From positions 1,426,001 to 1,490,000 of the forward strand of contig NZ_CP012982.1 in NCBI RefSeq assembly GCF_001411495.1: 64,000 bases of DNA. The letters are read 5' to 3'. The position numbers and the translations under genes are program-made. The stretch's first letter is position 1. Each line of letters begins with the position of its first letter. This document shows, piece by piece, positions 1 through 7,847 of the stretch. Source of the DNA: Burkholderia cepacia ATCC 25416 (lineage in GTDB: Bacteria > Pseudomonadota > Gammaproteobacteria > Burkholderiales > Burkholderiaceae). A model generated the notes under the pieces. The model was not told where the DNA came from and searched no databases. It saw only the letters and a program-made list of their open reading frames with translations.

Positions 1-509
1 TGCGCGATCCGGCAGGCCGCGATTCCGTCGCGGATGCCCGATACCGCCACGCCGACGGCAAACACGCTCAGCAACCCGCCGCGCCAGCCGAGGTCGAGTA
101 CCTGAAGCGCGGTCGGCTCGTGCGCCCAGACGGCCAGCTGCATCGCGATCATCCCGAACAGCGCGCCGCCGTTGACGGCCAGCAGCGTGTGCAGCACGCG
201 CTCGGTCGCCGGCAGCTTGCGGCTCTGGTCCTCGACGACGAAATCCCACAACGTCAGCACCACCTCGACGACCACCACCGCCGCGAGGGCCGCGACCCAC
301 GCGCCGTGAAAAGCGACGTTCGCGATCGACGCGAACACGAGACCGTAGAGCACGGAGCGCACCGCGTGAATCCCCAGCTCGAGCCGCGCACGCGGGCTGT
401 GCGGCAGATCCTGCGTGAGCTCGTGGTGATAGAGCGTATCGAATGCGCCCATCGCGCCCTGCACGATCAGCAGGTTGAGCGCCCAGTCGTAAGCAGGCAA
501 GGTGTTCAT
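1..509 (-). CDS. Integral membrane protein, 3' end cut by window edge
   Basis: The frame opens at ATG (509) and runs off the left edge, giving 169 visible residues. It starts MNTLPAYDWALNLLIVQGA and has hydrophobic stretches near residues 51-90, 108-125 and 140-157, so it is probably polytopic. A YHHEL motif lies near residue 27. The start overlaps the stop of the upstream DCC gene by four bases (ATGA), so the two are translationally coupled. I do not recognise the family. It is probably the last gene of the membrane/redox cluster. Confidence 0.7.
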   Translation of the reverse strand, partial: MNTLPAYDWALNLLIVQGAMGAFDTLYHHELTQDLPHSPRARLELGIHAVRSVLYGLVFASIANVAFHGAWVAALAAVVVVEVVLTLWDFVVEDQSRKLPATERVLHTLLAVNGGALFGMIAMQLAVWAHEPTALQVLDLGWRGGLLSVFAVGVAVSGIRDGIAACRIA

Positions 510-1381
510 GGGGTATCCCTCCTCCACAGCCACACAAGTGGCGGCACCATCGCAACGAGTGCCGCCGCGTCGATCGCCACGTGGCCCGATACTCGGGCCT
601 GCAATGAAAACAGCATGTCCTGCGGCGCCCAGATCGCCAGGCCGGCCAGCAGCCATCCCCACACTTCCCGCCGGCGCAGCCGGTTGCCGAGGTGGACGAG
701 CGCCAGCATCCAGACCGACGCGCATTGCACCGTCGCGCCGATCAGCGACATCCACCAGACCTGCTGCGCGCGTGCCGGGCCGGGCGCCGTGCCCGCCCAG
801 AAATGCAGCTCGATGACGCGGTGATACGCGTCGAGCCACGGCGTGCCGGCCACCCACGGAACGGCGATGCCGACGAGCAGATGGGCGAGCGCCGCGCCAT
901 ACATCCAGGTCACCACGATGCGGCGCATGTCATCGCGTGCGGGACGATCGGCCGCGGGTTCGGCGGGTTCGGCGGCACGGTCGCTACCGCACGCCGGCCC
1001 GTCGCACGCCGCTTCGGCGCGATAGCCGAGCGAGCGCGAAACGGCGTGCCGGTTGCGCGCGAAGCGGCGATACAGCGGTGCCAGCACACCGCGCACGACC
1101 GGCACGCGAAGCAGCCGGACGAGCCAGCCGCGCCCGGTCAGCGCATGGGCGGCGAGGATGCCGTCCACACCGGTCAGCATGCGTCCGTCCGGCAGACGCG
1201 CATGAAGCTCGCGATTCAGCGCGGGCAGGCCGACGCCCAGCGGCGCCGGGTCGAAGCCCGGCCCGGCGATATCGACGAAAGCCAGCCGCTGCTGCGCGTC
1301 GCGGGCACCGAGACGCCGTATCTGCGCGACACATAACGGACATCGTCCGTCGAAGTACAGCACCAGTTCACTTGATTCCAT
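506..1381 (-). CDS. DCC-family (DUF393) thiol-disulfide oxidoreductase with C-terminal membrane domain
   Basis: The protein has 291 residues. The N-terminal third is a DUF393/DCC domain: YFDGRCPLC puts a CxxC pair at residues 14 and 17, a thioredoxin-like redox site. After a low-complexity Ala/Pro/Asp linker (about 125-150), the C-terminal half has about four hydrophobic segments, so the redox domain is membrane tethered. I chose ATG at 1381 because AAGGA lies nine bases upstream; the ATG at 1390 would abut it. It overlaps the downstream membrane gene by four bases. The neighbouring SDR-DoxX and DUF2269 genes suggest a shared membrane redox role. The substrate is unknown. Confidence 0.8.
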   Translation of the reverse strand: MESSELVLYFDGRCPLCVAQIRRLGARDAQQRLAFVDIAGPGFDPAPLGVGLPALNRELHARLPDGRMLTGVDGILAAHALTGRGWLVRLLRVPVVRGVLAPLYRRFARNRHAVSRSLGYRAEAACDGPACGSDRAAEPAEPAADRPARDDMRRIVVTWMYGAALAHLLVGIAVPWVAGTPWLDAYHRVIELHFWAGTAPGPARAQQVWWMSLIGATVQCASVWMLALVHLGNRLRRREVWGWLLAGLAIWAPQDMLFSLQARVSGHVAIDAAALVAMVPPLVWLWRRDTP

Positions 1382-1446
1382 GATTCGCATTCCTTCTTGT
1401 CTTTGCGTGCATCGTGAATCGATCGACTGCTTTCCCGCACGCCGTA

Positions 1447-1466
1447 CCGCCGCTCCCGTGCGGCGG
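1447..1466 (-). other. GC-rich stem-loop between DUF2269 and DCC genes
   Basis: A perfect 7-bp inverted repeat (CCGCCGC / GCGGCGG) with a 6-base loop sits in the 96-bp gap between the DUF2269 stop and the DCC start. There is no T-run, so it is not a clear terminator. It could stabilise or attenuate the message. In such GC-rich DNA a short hairpin can also arise by chance. Confidence 0.3.
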
Positions 1467-1477
1467 CGGCCACGCGC

Positions 1478-1948
1478 TTACATCGGCTTGAGCACCATCA
1501 GGAAGTAGACGGACAGCATCGCGAAGAACGCCGGGTAGCCGAGCAGTTCCCAGCGCTTCGCATAGCGCCAGTAGCGCTCCGGCAATGCGGCGTCGCCGTT
1601 CGCATGGGCGAGCTTCGCCATCGATGCAAGTTCGAGCTGCAGCCACACGACCGGCAGCCAGCACGCCCCGGCGATCGCATACAGCACGATCGATGCGAGC
1701 AGCCACGGCGTATGCCACGGCCAGCCGGCGGTGTGCGCGAGCCAGAGCCCGGATGCCGGCTGGAAGATCACGGCCGGCGTCGTGAACCACCAGTCCGCGC
1801 GCACCACGAGGCGCGACACGGCCGCGATCGCGGGCACCGACTGCGTGCGGTTCGCGAAAAAGAGGTAGAACGCGGTGCCGAAGCCGGTGCCGACCAGCAG
1901 CACCGAGGACAGGATGTGAAGCGCCTTGATGACGAGATAGGTATTCAT
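1478..1948 (-). CDS. DUF2269 family integral membrane protein
   Basis: The 156-residue protein starts MNTYLVIKALHILSSVLLVG and has four hydrophobic segments (about 5-27, 50-70, 80-103, 130-152), typical in size and layout for DUF2269. The conserved KALHILS start and the WWFTTPAV segment support the family. Its ATG overlaps the stop of the SDR-DoxX gene (ATGA), so it is co-translated with it. No biochemical function is established for this family. Position suggests a partner of the DoxX-like and DCC membrane proteins. Confidence 0.8.
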   Translation of the reverse strand: MNTYLVIKALHILSSVLLVGTGFGTAFYLFFANRTQSVPAIAAVSRLVVRADWWFTTPAVIFQPASGLWLAHTAGWPWHTPWLLASIVLYAIAGACWLPVVWLQLELASMAKLAHANGDAALPERYWRYAKRWELLGYPAFFAMLSVYFLMVLKPM

Positions 1949-3264
1949 GCTTGTTCTTCTTCTGAAAAAAGGATCAACAGGATCGCGAGAATCGGCACGT
2001 TCTTGAGCACGGGGCCGAACGGCTCGGCGAGCAGCGCCGGCATCGTGACCGCGATGACGGCCGAGTACGCGACGATCAGCGCCGCTTGCGCCGCCCACAG
2101 GCGCCGTGAAGGCGCTGCGACGGTCGCGATGCCGAACGCGAAGTCCAGCGCGCTGGCCGCGTACAGCGCGATCAGCGCGGGCAGCCCCGTGAGGTGCGCA
2201 GGCGCGAGCAGCGCGAGGCTCGCGGGCAGCGGATGGATGAACGCGCTGGCGATGGCCGTCCAGATCCACACGATCGCGAGCGCGCCGCGCAGCAACGGCC
2301 GACGCCACATCGCCAGCGCATCGCGACGCAGCGCGGCGGCTTCCGTGCCGATGAAGCCGTCGATCCCGCGCGGCGGCCGGCCGAGCATGGTCGTGACGGC
2401 GGCCGGATCGCCGGTGTTCCCGCCACGCAGCATCGTCCACGTGTCGCGCGTGAACATCGCGCCCGGCAGCGTGCCGAGCAACGCGGCCGCCGCGCCGGCC
2501 AGCGGGCCCGGCAGCGTCACGCGGGCGGCCGGCGCAAATCCCAGCGCGGCACGGTAGCGGGCCAGCATCTCGCGGTATTCGACTTCGTCGTTGCCGACCA
2601 CGTCGATCACCGCACGGCCGGCCGCCGTCGCATCGCCCGGCTGTACGACGAGCCGCGCGACGACTTCGGCGAGATCGTCGACGTGCACGGGGCGCAGCCG
2701 CTGACGGCCGCCCGCCGGCAGCACCTGCACGGGCAGGCTCGCGAGCATCCGGAAAAACCGCGCGGACGCGCCGTCCGTGCCGTAGACGAGCGCGGGCCGC
2801 ACGATCCGGAAGTCGATCGGCAGCGTCTGCAGGAAGCGGTCGGCGGCCAGCTTGCTGGCGAAGTAGCGCGTGCCGCCGCGCTCGACGCCGAGCGCCGAGA
2901 TCTGGATCACGCGCCGCACGCCGGCGCGGCAGCACGCGGTAAAGAGTGCGCACGGCGCGGCACGGTGCACGGCGTCGAGCGTCGCGCCGCGCCGATCGGC
3001 GAGGATGCCGACCGCATTGATCACCACGTCGACGCCCTTCAGCCGCGCGAGCCACGCGTCGGGATCGATGTCGGCGGCGAAGTCGATCGCGACGTCGCAC
3101 GGGCCGGTCGCATGCCGCACGCCGCGCAGCACGCGATGGCCGCCGGCTTCGAGCTGCGCGCACAGTGCCCGCCCGATGAAGCCGTTCGCGCCGCACACGA
3201 GGACCGTCATGCGGCGCGCCCCGGTGCGGCCCTGCGGGCAGGTCGACGGCAAGACAGCGTTCAT
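1945..3264 (-). CDS. SDR-type NAD(P)-binding protein fused to a DoxX-like membrane domain
   Basis: The protein has 439 residues. An extended-SDR Rossmann domain carries the glycine motif VLVCGANGFIG near residues 21-31 and a YFASK segment. The last about 125 residues are four hydrophobic helices ending in acidic SEEEQA, resembling the DoxX-like domain seen fused to this SDR type. Start: the ATG at 3264 has GAGG with six-base spacing; the in-frame ATG at 3270 lies directly on GAGG and is less likely. It is first in a coupled run (SDR-DoxX, DUF2269, DCC, membrane protein). A 24-bp operator matching the one at the GbsR gene sits 20 bp upstream. Confidence 0.8.
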   Translation of the reverse strand: MNAVLPSTCPQGRTGARRMTVLVCGANGFIGRALCAQLEAGGHRVLRGVRHATGPCDVAIDFAADIDPDAWLARLKGVDVVINAVGILADRRGATLDAVHRAAPCALFTACCRAGVRRVIQISALGVERGGTRYFASKLAADRFLQTLPIDFRIVRPALVYGTDGASARFFRMLASLPVQVLPAGGRQRLRPVHVDDLAEVVARLVVQPGDATAAGRAVIDVVGNDEVEYREMLARYRAALGFAPAARVTLPGPLAGAAAALLGTLPGAMFTRDTWTMLRGGNTGDPAAVTTMLGRPPRGIDGFIGTEAAALRRDALAMWRRPLLRGALAIVWIWTAIASAFIHPLPASLALLAPAHLTGLPALIALYAASALDFAFGIATVAAPSRRLWAAQAALIVAYSAVIAVTMPALLAEPFGPVLKNVPILAILLILFSEEEQA

Positions 3265-3283
3265 TTTCATCCTCTAATTACAG

Positions 3284-3307
3284 TTATTTCTGTACAGACA
3301 GAAATAA
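3284..3307. promoter_or_regulatory. 24-bp palindromic operator upstream of the SDR-DoxX operon
   Basis: Perfect inverted repeat with arms TTATTTCTGT and ACAGAAATAA separated by 4 bases, in the 88-bp gap between the regulator stop and the SDR-DoxX start. The same arms and spacing recur at 3910-3933 in front of the GbsR/MarR gene. Two copies flanking one regulator make it the likely binding site. Confidence 0.75.
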
Positions 3308-3352
3308 AAGCTCCAAAAAAAGCGGGCTGCCTGCCCGCACTGCGCGTAACGC

Positions 3353-3886
3353 TTACTTCGACGGCTTGCGCCTGACCGTCTGGCTGATCTTCGCGCCGAT
3401 GCCGAGCGCCTTCATCAGCGTATCGGGCTTGAGCCGCAGCATCTCGTCCGACCAGGTCGTGAGCGTCTCGACGAACTGCAGCGTGTCGCGGATGCGCTGC
3501 TCGGTCTCGCGGCTCTCGTTCGCGATCTCCGGATTCGTCAGGCAATCGCGCAGCACCGTGAGCGTCGGCTCGATCTCGCGCTGCCGCCGCCCTTCGACGA
3601 TCAGCTTGAACAGTTCCCAGATGTCGGTCGACGTCTCGAAGTGGTCGCGGCGGTCGCCCAGCACATGCACGACCTTCGCGAGCCGCCATGCCTGCAGCTC
3701 CTTCAGGCTCGTGCTGACGTTGGAGCGCGCGACGTTGAGCGTCTCGGCGATCTCGTCGGCCGCGACCGGCCGGCCGGCCAGATACAACAGCGCGTGGATC
3801 TGCGAGACGGTGCGGTTGACGCCCCACCGCGAGCCCATTTCGCCCCAGTGGAGAATGAATCGTTCGGCAATCGGTGTGAGTTCCAT
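3353..3886 (-). CDS. GbsR/MarR-family transcriptional regulator
   Basis: The protein is 177 residues from ATG 3886. It has a winged-helix MarR/GbsR fold: MGSRWGVNRTVSQIHALLYL, then the recognition region DEIAETLNVARSNVSTSLKEL (about 45-65), the wing DRRDHFET, and a helical C-terminal dimerisation half. GbsR-type proteins usually repress. In-frame ATGs also exist at 3904 and 3922, but 3922 would place the start inside the operator at 3910-3933, and no Shine-Dalgarno supports any of the three. A -35/-10 pair predicts transcription starting almost at 3886, so the message may be leaderless. It probably controls itself and the SDR-DoxX membrane cluster. Confidence 0.85.
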   Translation of the reverse strand: MELTPIAERFILHWGEMGSRWGVNRTVSQIHALLYLAGRPVAADEIAETLNVARSNVSTSLKELQAWRLAKVVHVLGDRRDHFETSTDIWELFKLIVEGRRQREIEPTLTVLRDCLTNPEIANESRETEQRIRDTLQFVETLTTWSDEMLRLKPDTLMKALGIGAKISQTVRRKPSK

Positions 3887-3893
3887 GGCGTGA

Positions 3894-3933
3894 AATTTAG
3901 GCATTTCAGTTATTTCTGTCAAGAGAGAAATAA
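3894..3933 (-). promoter_or_regulatory. GbsR promoter with overlapping 24-bp operator
   Basis: The operator at 3910-3933 has arms TTATTTCTGT and AGAGAAATAA with a 4-base spacer, one mismatch from perfect. On the minus strand TTGACA (3922-3917) lies inside it. A 17-bp spacer leads to TAAATT (3899-3894), and transcription would start about seven bases later, at or next to the ATG at 3886. A protein on the palindrome would block the -35, as expected for autorepression. Confidence 0.65.
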
Positions 3934-4047
3934 CCGGACGATCCGCCAGGTTCCGGCCGCGCCCGCCCGCGATCGGCCGCTTCCATTACAATGCGCGGGA
4001 TTTTTCCGATTTCAGGCCGTTTCTGCCTTTCTGACTAGAGGGTTTCC

Positions 4048-5250
4048 ATGATCATCAAACCGCGCGTGCGTGGCTTCATCTGCGTGACGACTCATCCGGT
4101 CGGCTGTGAAGCCAACGTCAAGGAACAGATCGACTACGTGACTTCGCACGGCCCGATCGCCAACGGCCCGAAAAAGGTGCTCGTGATCGGCGCGTCGACC
4201 GGCTACGGCCTCGCCGCCCGGATCTCGGCCGCATTCGGCTCGGGCGCGGACACGCTCGGCGTGTTCTTCGAGCGCGCCGGCAGCGAAACGAAGCCGGGCA
4301 CGGCCGGCTGGTACAACAGCGCCGCGTTCGAGAAATTTGCCGCCGAAAAAGGGGTCTATGCGCGCAGCATCAACGGCGACGCATTCTCCGACAAGGTCAA
4401 GCAGGTCACGATCGACACCATCAAGCAGGATCTCGGCAAGGTCGATCTCGTTGTCTACAGCCTCGCGGCGCCGCGCCGCACGCATCCGAAGACGGGCGAA
4501 ACCATCAGCTCGACGCTCAAGCCGATCGGCAAGACGGTCACGTTCCGCGGCCTCGACACCGACAAGGAAGTGATCCGCGACGTCACGCTGGAACCGGCGA
4601 CGCAGGAAGAGATCGACGGCACCGTCGCCGTGATGGGCGGCGAGGACTGGCAGATGTGGATCGACGCGCTCGATGAAGCCGGCGTGCTGGCCGACGGCGC
4701 GAAGACGACCGCGTTCACGTATCTCGGCGAGCAGATCACGCACGACATCTACTGGAACGGCTCGATCGGCGAAGCGAAGAAGGATCTCGACAAGAAGGTG
4801 CTGTCGATCCGCGACAAGCTGGCCGCGCACGGCGGCGATGCGCGCGTGTCGGTGCTGAAAGCCGTCGTCACGCAGGCGAGCTCGGCGATCCCGATGATGC
4901 CGCTGTACCTGTCGCTGCTGTTCAAGACGATGAAGGAAACCGGCACGCACGAAGGCTGCATCGAGCAGGTGTACGGGCTCTTCAAGGACAGCCTGTACGG
5001 TGCGACGCCGCACGTCGACGAAGAAGGCCGCCTGCGCGCGGATTACAAGGAGCTCGATCCGCAGGTGCAGGCGAAGGTCGTCGCGCAGTGGAACCACGTG
5101 ACGAACGACAACCTGTACGAGCTGACCGACTTCGCCGGCTACAAGACCGAATTCCTGCGCCTGTTCGGCTTCGAGATTGCCGGCGTCGACTACGACGCGG
5201 ACGTGAACCCGGACGTGAAGATCCCGGGCATCATCGACACCACGGCCTGA
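4048..5250 (+). CDS. fabV: Enoyl-[acyl-carrier-protein] reductase FabV (trans-2-enoyl-CoA reductase family)
   Basis: The 400-residue length is normal for FabV. It reduces trans-2-enoyl-ACP to acyl-ACP with NADH, the last step of fatty-acid elongation, and replaces or supplements FabI; family members are known for triclosan resistance. The sequence begins [20 protein letters not shown] and has the FabV nucleotide-binding segment [15 protein letters not shown] (about 45-59). The catalytic Y-x8-K is visible as Y235 and K244 in the [10 protein letters not shown] segment. AGAGGG precedes the ATG, and TACAAT at 3987-3992 is a possible -10. It stands alone, convergent with the SDR gene. Confidence 0.97.
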   Translation: MIIKPRVRGFICVTTHPVGCEANVKEQIDYVTSHGPIANGPKKVLVIGASTGYGLAARISAAFGSGADTLGVFFERAGSETKPGTAGWYNSAAFEKFAAEKGVYARSINGDAFSDKVKQVTIDTIKQDLGKVDLVVYSLAAPRRTHPKTGETISSTLKPIGKTVTFRGLDTDKEVIRDVTLEPATQEEIDGTVAVMGGEDWQMWIDALDEAGVLADGAKTTAFTYLGEQITHDIYWNGSIGEAKKDLDKKVLSIRDKLAAHGGDARVSVLKAVVTQASSAIPMMPLYLSLLFKTMKETGTHEGCIEQVYGLFKDSLYGATPHVDEEGRLRADYKELDPQVQAKVVAQWNHVTNDNLYELTDFAGYKTEFLRLFGFEIAGVDYDADVNPDVKIPGIIDTTA

Positions 5251-5313
5251 CGGCCCGGCCCGCCGCCCGTACCGCATACGCGGCGCGGGGGCGGGTTCGA
5301 GGTTCCGGCGGCG

Positions 5314-6018
5314 TCAACGCGGCGCCGGTTCTTCCAGATAGACGCCCGACGACAGCGTGGCCTTCACCTGCCGCGTGAACTCGTCGGTCGACACTTCTTC
5401 CTCCCCTGCTTCGATCGCTTCGTACGCCTGGCGCACGACGTCGGCCGGCGTCGCCTTCGGCACGTCGAGACCGGCCGTCAGATCGGTATCGATGAAGCCG
5501 GCATGCAGCCCGACGACCTGCGTGCGCTGCTCGCGCAGCGAATGGCGCAGCCCGTTGGTCAGCGCCCACGCGGCCGATTTCGACACGCCGTAGCCCGACA
5601 GGATCGGCCGGTTCACCCAGCTCGCGACGGACAGGATGTTCAGGATCGCGCCGCCGCCATGGCCGGCGAGGATGCCCGCGAACGCGCGCGACATCGCCAG
5701 CATCCCGAACACGTTGGTTTCGAAATGGTCGCGCAATGCGTCGGTCGCACCGTCGTCCGTCAGGCTGCCGAGTCGCGCGATGCCTGCGTTGTTGATCAGC
5801 AGCGTGACGTCGCGCGCCGCGTCGGCGGCCGCCGCGACGGCCGCCGGATCGGTCACGTCGAGTTTCACCGGCACGACGCCCGGCAGCGTCACCGTGGCCG
5901 GATCGCGCGCCGCCGCATAGACCTTGCGCGCCCCTCTCGCAAGCGCCTGCTTCGCGAACTCGAGCCCGAGCCCGCGACTCGCACCCGTGACGAACACCAC
6001 TGCACCTTCGATCTTCAT
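5314..6018 (-). CDS. SDR family oxidoreductase
   Basis: Classical short-chain dehydrogenase of 234 residues. It has the cofactor motif VTGASRGLG (about 10-18), NNAG near residue 80 and the catalytic Y/K pair in the GYGVSKSAAW segment near residues 140-150. The start at 6018 has AAGGAAG behind it. It is transcribed divergently from a TetR regulator across 346 bp containing two matching palindromes, so it is very probably the target of that TetR protein. The substrate cannot be read from the sequence; xenobiotic or aldehyde reduction is common for TetR-SDR pairs (inference). Confidence 0.88.
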   Translation of the reverse strand: MKIEGAVVFVTGASRGLGLEFAKQALARGARKVYAAARDPATVTLPGVVPVKLDVTDPAAVAAAADAARDVTLLINNAGIARLGSLTDDGATDALRDHFETNVFGMLAMSRAFAGILAGHGGGAILNILSVASWVNRPILSGYGVSKSAAWALTNGLRHSLREQRTQVVGLHAGFIDTDLTAGLDVPKATPADVVRQAYEAIEAGEEEVSTDEFTRQVKATLSSGVYLEEPAPR

Positions 6019-6247
6019 GACGCTTCCTTTCGCATGATGAATCGCATGCGCGCCGGCTCGCCGCGCGCGTGAGATCCGGTGAAAAACCAGGCTGCCATTG
6101 CGTTCCGAACCGGTACGCCGCCGGCAGACGGCGAGCCGCCCGTTGGCCGATACACGTGCCCCGGCGGCGCCCAAGACGCCGATCGATTGCCATCGGCCGT
6201 TCCGGCAGCGGCTTTGCACCCTCCGCCAAGTCGGCTACACTCGATGT

Positions 6248-6265
6248 CAATGTCGATCACCATTG
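6248..6265. promoter_or_regulatory. TetR-type operator, copy 1
   Basis: An 18-bp inverted repeat with outer arms CAATG and CATTG and an 8-base centre. With copy 2 it shares the pattern TCAATG-N2-G-N-TC-N-CCATTGT. Centre-to-centre distance to copy 2 is 56 bp. Confidence 0.55.
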
Positions 6266-6303
6266 TCTTTGCCGTGCATTGTGTTCACGCAATCCGTTCA
6301 TGT

Positions 6304-6321
6304 CAATGGTGGTCGCCATTG
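6304..6321. promoter_or_regulatory. TetR-type operator, copy 2
   Basis: An 18-bp inverted repeat with arms CAATGG and CCATTG around 6 bases, 43 bp upstream of the TetR start. Size and symmetry fit a TetR dimer site. Same layout as copy 1. Confidence 0.6.
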
Positions 6322-6364
6322 TGATTTTCAATCGACGCGATCGGCAAAAATCAGGGAGGGATCG

Positions 6365-6949
6365 ATGGGCGTTTCAAGACAGCAGGCTGCCGAGAACCGG
6401 AGCGCGATCGTTGCAGCCGCCGAGCGGCTGTTCCGCGTGCGCGGCGTCGACGCGGTAGGACTCACGGAGCTGATGAAGGAAGCCGGCTTCACGCAGGGCG
6501 GCTTCTACAACCACTTCAAGTCGAAAGACGCGCTGGTTGCCGAGGTGATGGAAAAGGCCATGCAGGACCGCGCGGATTCGCCGAACGCCGGCAGTCTCGA
6601 CGCGCAGGTGGCGTCGTATCTGTCGGCCGCGCATCGCGACAACGTCGAGGCCGGGTGCCCGCTGTCCGGTTTCGCGGGCGATGCGCCGCGACTGACCGAT
6701 GCGGCGCGTGCGTGCTACGCGCACGGCCTCGCCACGTATCTCGACCGGCTGGAACGGATGGTGGCCGTCGAAGGCGGGACGCCGGCGCAGACGCGTCGCG
6801 ACGCGATCGCCGTCTTCAGCCAGATGGTCGGCGCGCTCGTGCTGTCGCGCGCGATCGCCGGCACCGAGCCCGCGCTGGCCGACGAAATCCTCGCGGCAGG
6901 GCGGGACGCGCTCACCGCCGGGCGCGACGATCCGGTCCCGCCGGCATGA
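6365..6949 (+). CDS. TetR/AcrR-family transcriptional regulator
   Basis: The protein has 194 residues. The N-terminal HTH is clear: ENRSAIVAAAERLFRVRGV then GLTELMKEAGFTQGGFYNHF (about 30-50). The C-terminal part is a small helical ligand domain with a Cys-Pro segment (EAGCPLSG). ATG 6365 is preceded by GGGAGGG, while the longer upstream frame has no ribosome site. Divergent from the SDR gene with two operators between them, so it probably represses itself and the SDR until a ligand binds. The LmrA/YxaF-like C-terminus suggests a small aromatic or electrophilic inducer (inference). Confidence 0.9.
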   Translation: MGVSRQQAAENRSAIVAAAERLFRVRGVDAVGLTELMKEAGFTQGGFYNHFKSKDALVAEVMEKAMQDRADSPNAGSLDAQVASYLSAAHRDNVEAGCPLSGFAGDAPRLTDAARACYAHGLATYLDRLERMVAVEGGTPAQTRRDAIAVFSQMVGALVLSRAIAGTEPALADEILAAGRDALTAGRDDPVPPA

Positions 6950-6995
6950 CGGGCAGACGGCCGGGCAAGACGGCGCGCGCGGCGCCCTTGCCGCG

Positions 6996-7574
6996 CTATT
7001 CGACCGCCCGCGCGGCCTCCCACAACGGCTGCCCGCCCAGCGCCGCATGCCATGCGCCGAAACGCGTGCGCCACGCTTCGAACGGCTCCGCCAGCGGATG
7101 GCGCGGATCGTCGCTGAGCGAATACGCCATCCCTTCGATCAGCCAGCGCGGCTTGGTCACGACGGCCAGGTTGCCGAGCACTTCCGCCTGGCGGTGATGG
7201 ATCAGCTCGTGCGCGAGAAAGTAGGTCTGCCAGCCGCGCGGTGCGACAACCACGCCGAAATTCCCGAGCGTCAGCGCCGCGCGCTGGCCGAGGCCGAATG
7301 CATCGGCGCACGCGCGGGTCGAACAGAACACGACGCGCGGCGCCTCCCGGAACGCACCGACGGCTGCCGCCGCGCGTGCATAACCGTCGCGATAGAGCTG
7401 CCGTGCGTCGCCGAGCCTCGCGGCATCGTCCGTGCAGATATCGGCGCTCGGGCACGACACGCCGGGGACCAGCGCAGGCGCGACGACGCGCAGCGGCTTG
7501 ACCAGCGCATACGCGGCAATCGGCAGCGCGACGAGCAGGCCCGTGAGGGCGTAGACGATATGGGAGCGTTTCAT
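6996..7574 (-). CDS. Membrane-anchored HExxH metallopeptidase-like protein
   Basis: The 192-residue protein has one N-terminal hydrophobic anchor (about 7-27) and a periplasmic domain. HELIHH supplies H122, E123 and H126 of a zincin HExxH site, and E147 in LIEGMAYS lies 21 residues later where a gluzincin third ligand would be. Four cysteines (41, 47, 84, 89) could form disulfides in the periplasm. I do not recognise a named family. The intact motif with the downstream Glu makes an active zinc peptidase plausible. It is convergent with tetR and has no operon partner. Confidence 0.6.
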   Translation of the reverse strand: MKRSHIVYALTGLLVALPIAAYALVKPLRVVAPALVPGVSCPSADICTDDAARLGDARQLYRDGYARAAAAVGAFREAPRVVFCSTRACADAFGLGQRAALTLGNFGVVVAPRGWQTYFLAHELIHHRQAEVLGNLAVVTKPRWLIEGMAYSLSDDPRHPLAEPFEAWRTRFGAWHAALGGQPLWEAARAVE

Positions 7575-7847
7575 CGAGGCGGGGGTTCCGGGGCGTGCTG
7601 CTGAAATCTTCCTGCGTGACTATATCGGACTGGCGACGTCTCCGGCCCTGCCTGATTCCCGGACGGAGCGCGGTCGCCCCGGGCCCTGCGCTCGCCGCGA
7701 CCGGGGAGACATTCCGGCGCTTGCCGTTGAGACCTGCCGTTTCGTCGAACCGGGGACCTTTTACCCGCTGATGCCGCCTGGATAATCAGATGCGCCGGCC
7801 ATCCGGCGGCCGAACCCGCTGCAAACGGCGGACACGCTCCCTGCCCG

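Larger units (their letters stand above)
6019..6364. other. 346-bp divergent control region of the SDR and TetR genes
   Basis: There is no credible gene here. It holds the two CAATG...CATTG palindromes (6248-6265 and 6304-6321), both nearer to tetR, and GGGAGGG in front of the tetR start at 6365. The first about 200 bp on the SDR side show nothing else I can support. Confidence 0.6.

Noticed and set aside
1478..3196. One long 572-codon frame on the minus strand
   Set aside because: Only the last 156 codons code (DUF2269). The upstream part is the out-of-frame reading of the SDR-DoxX gene.
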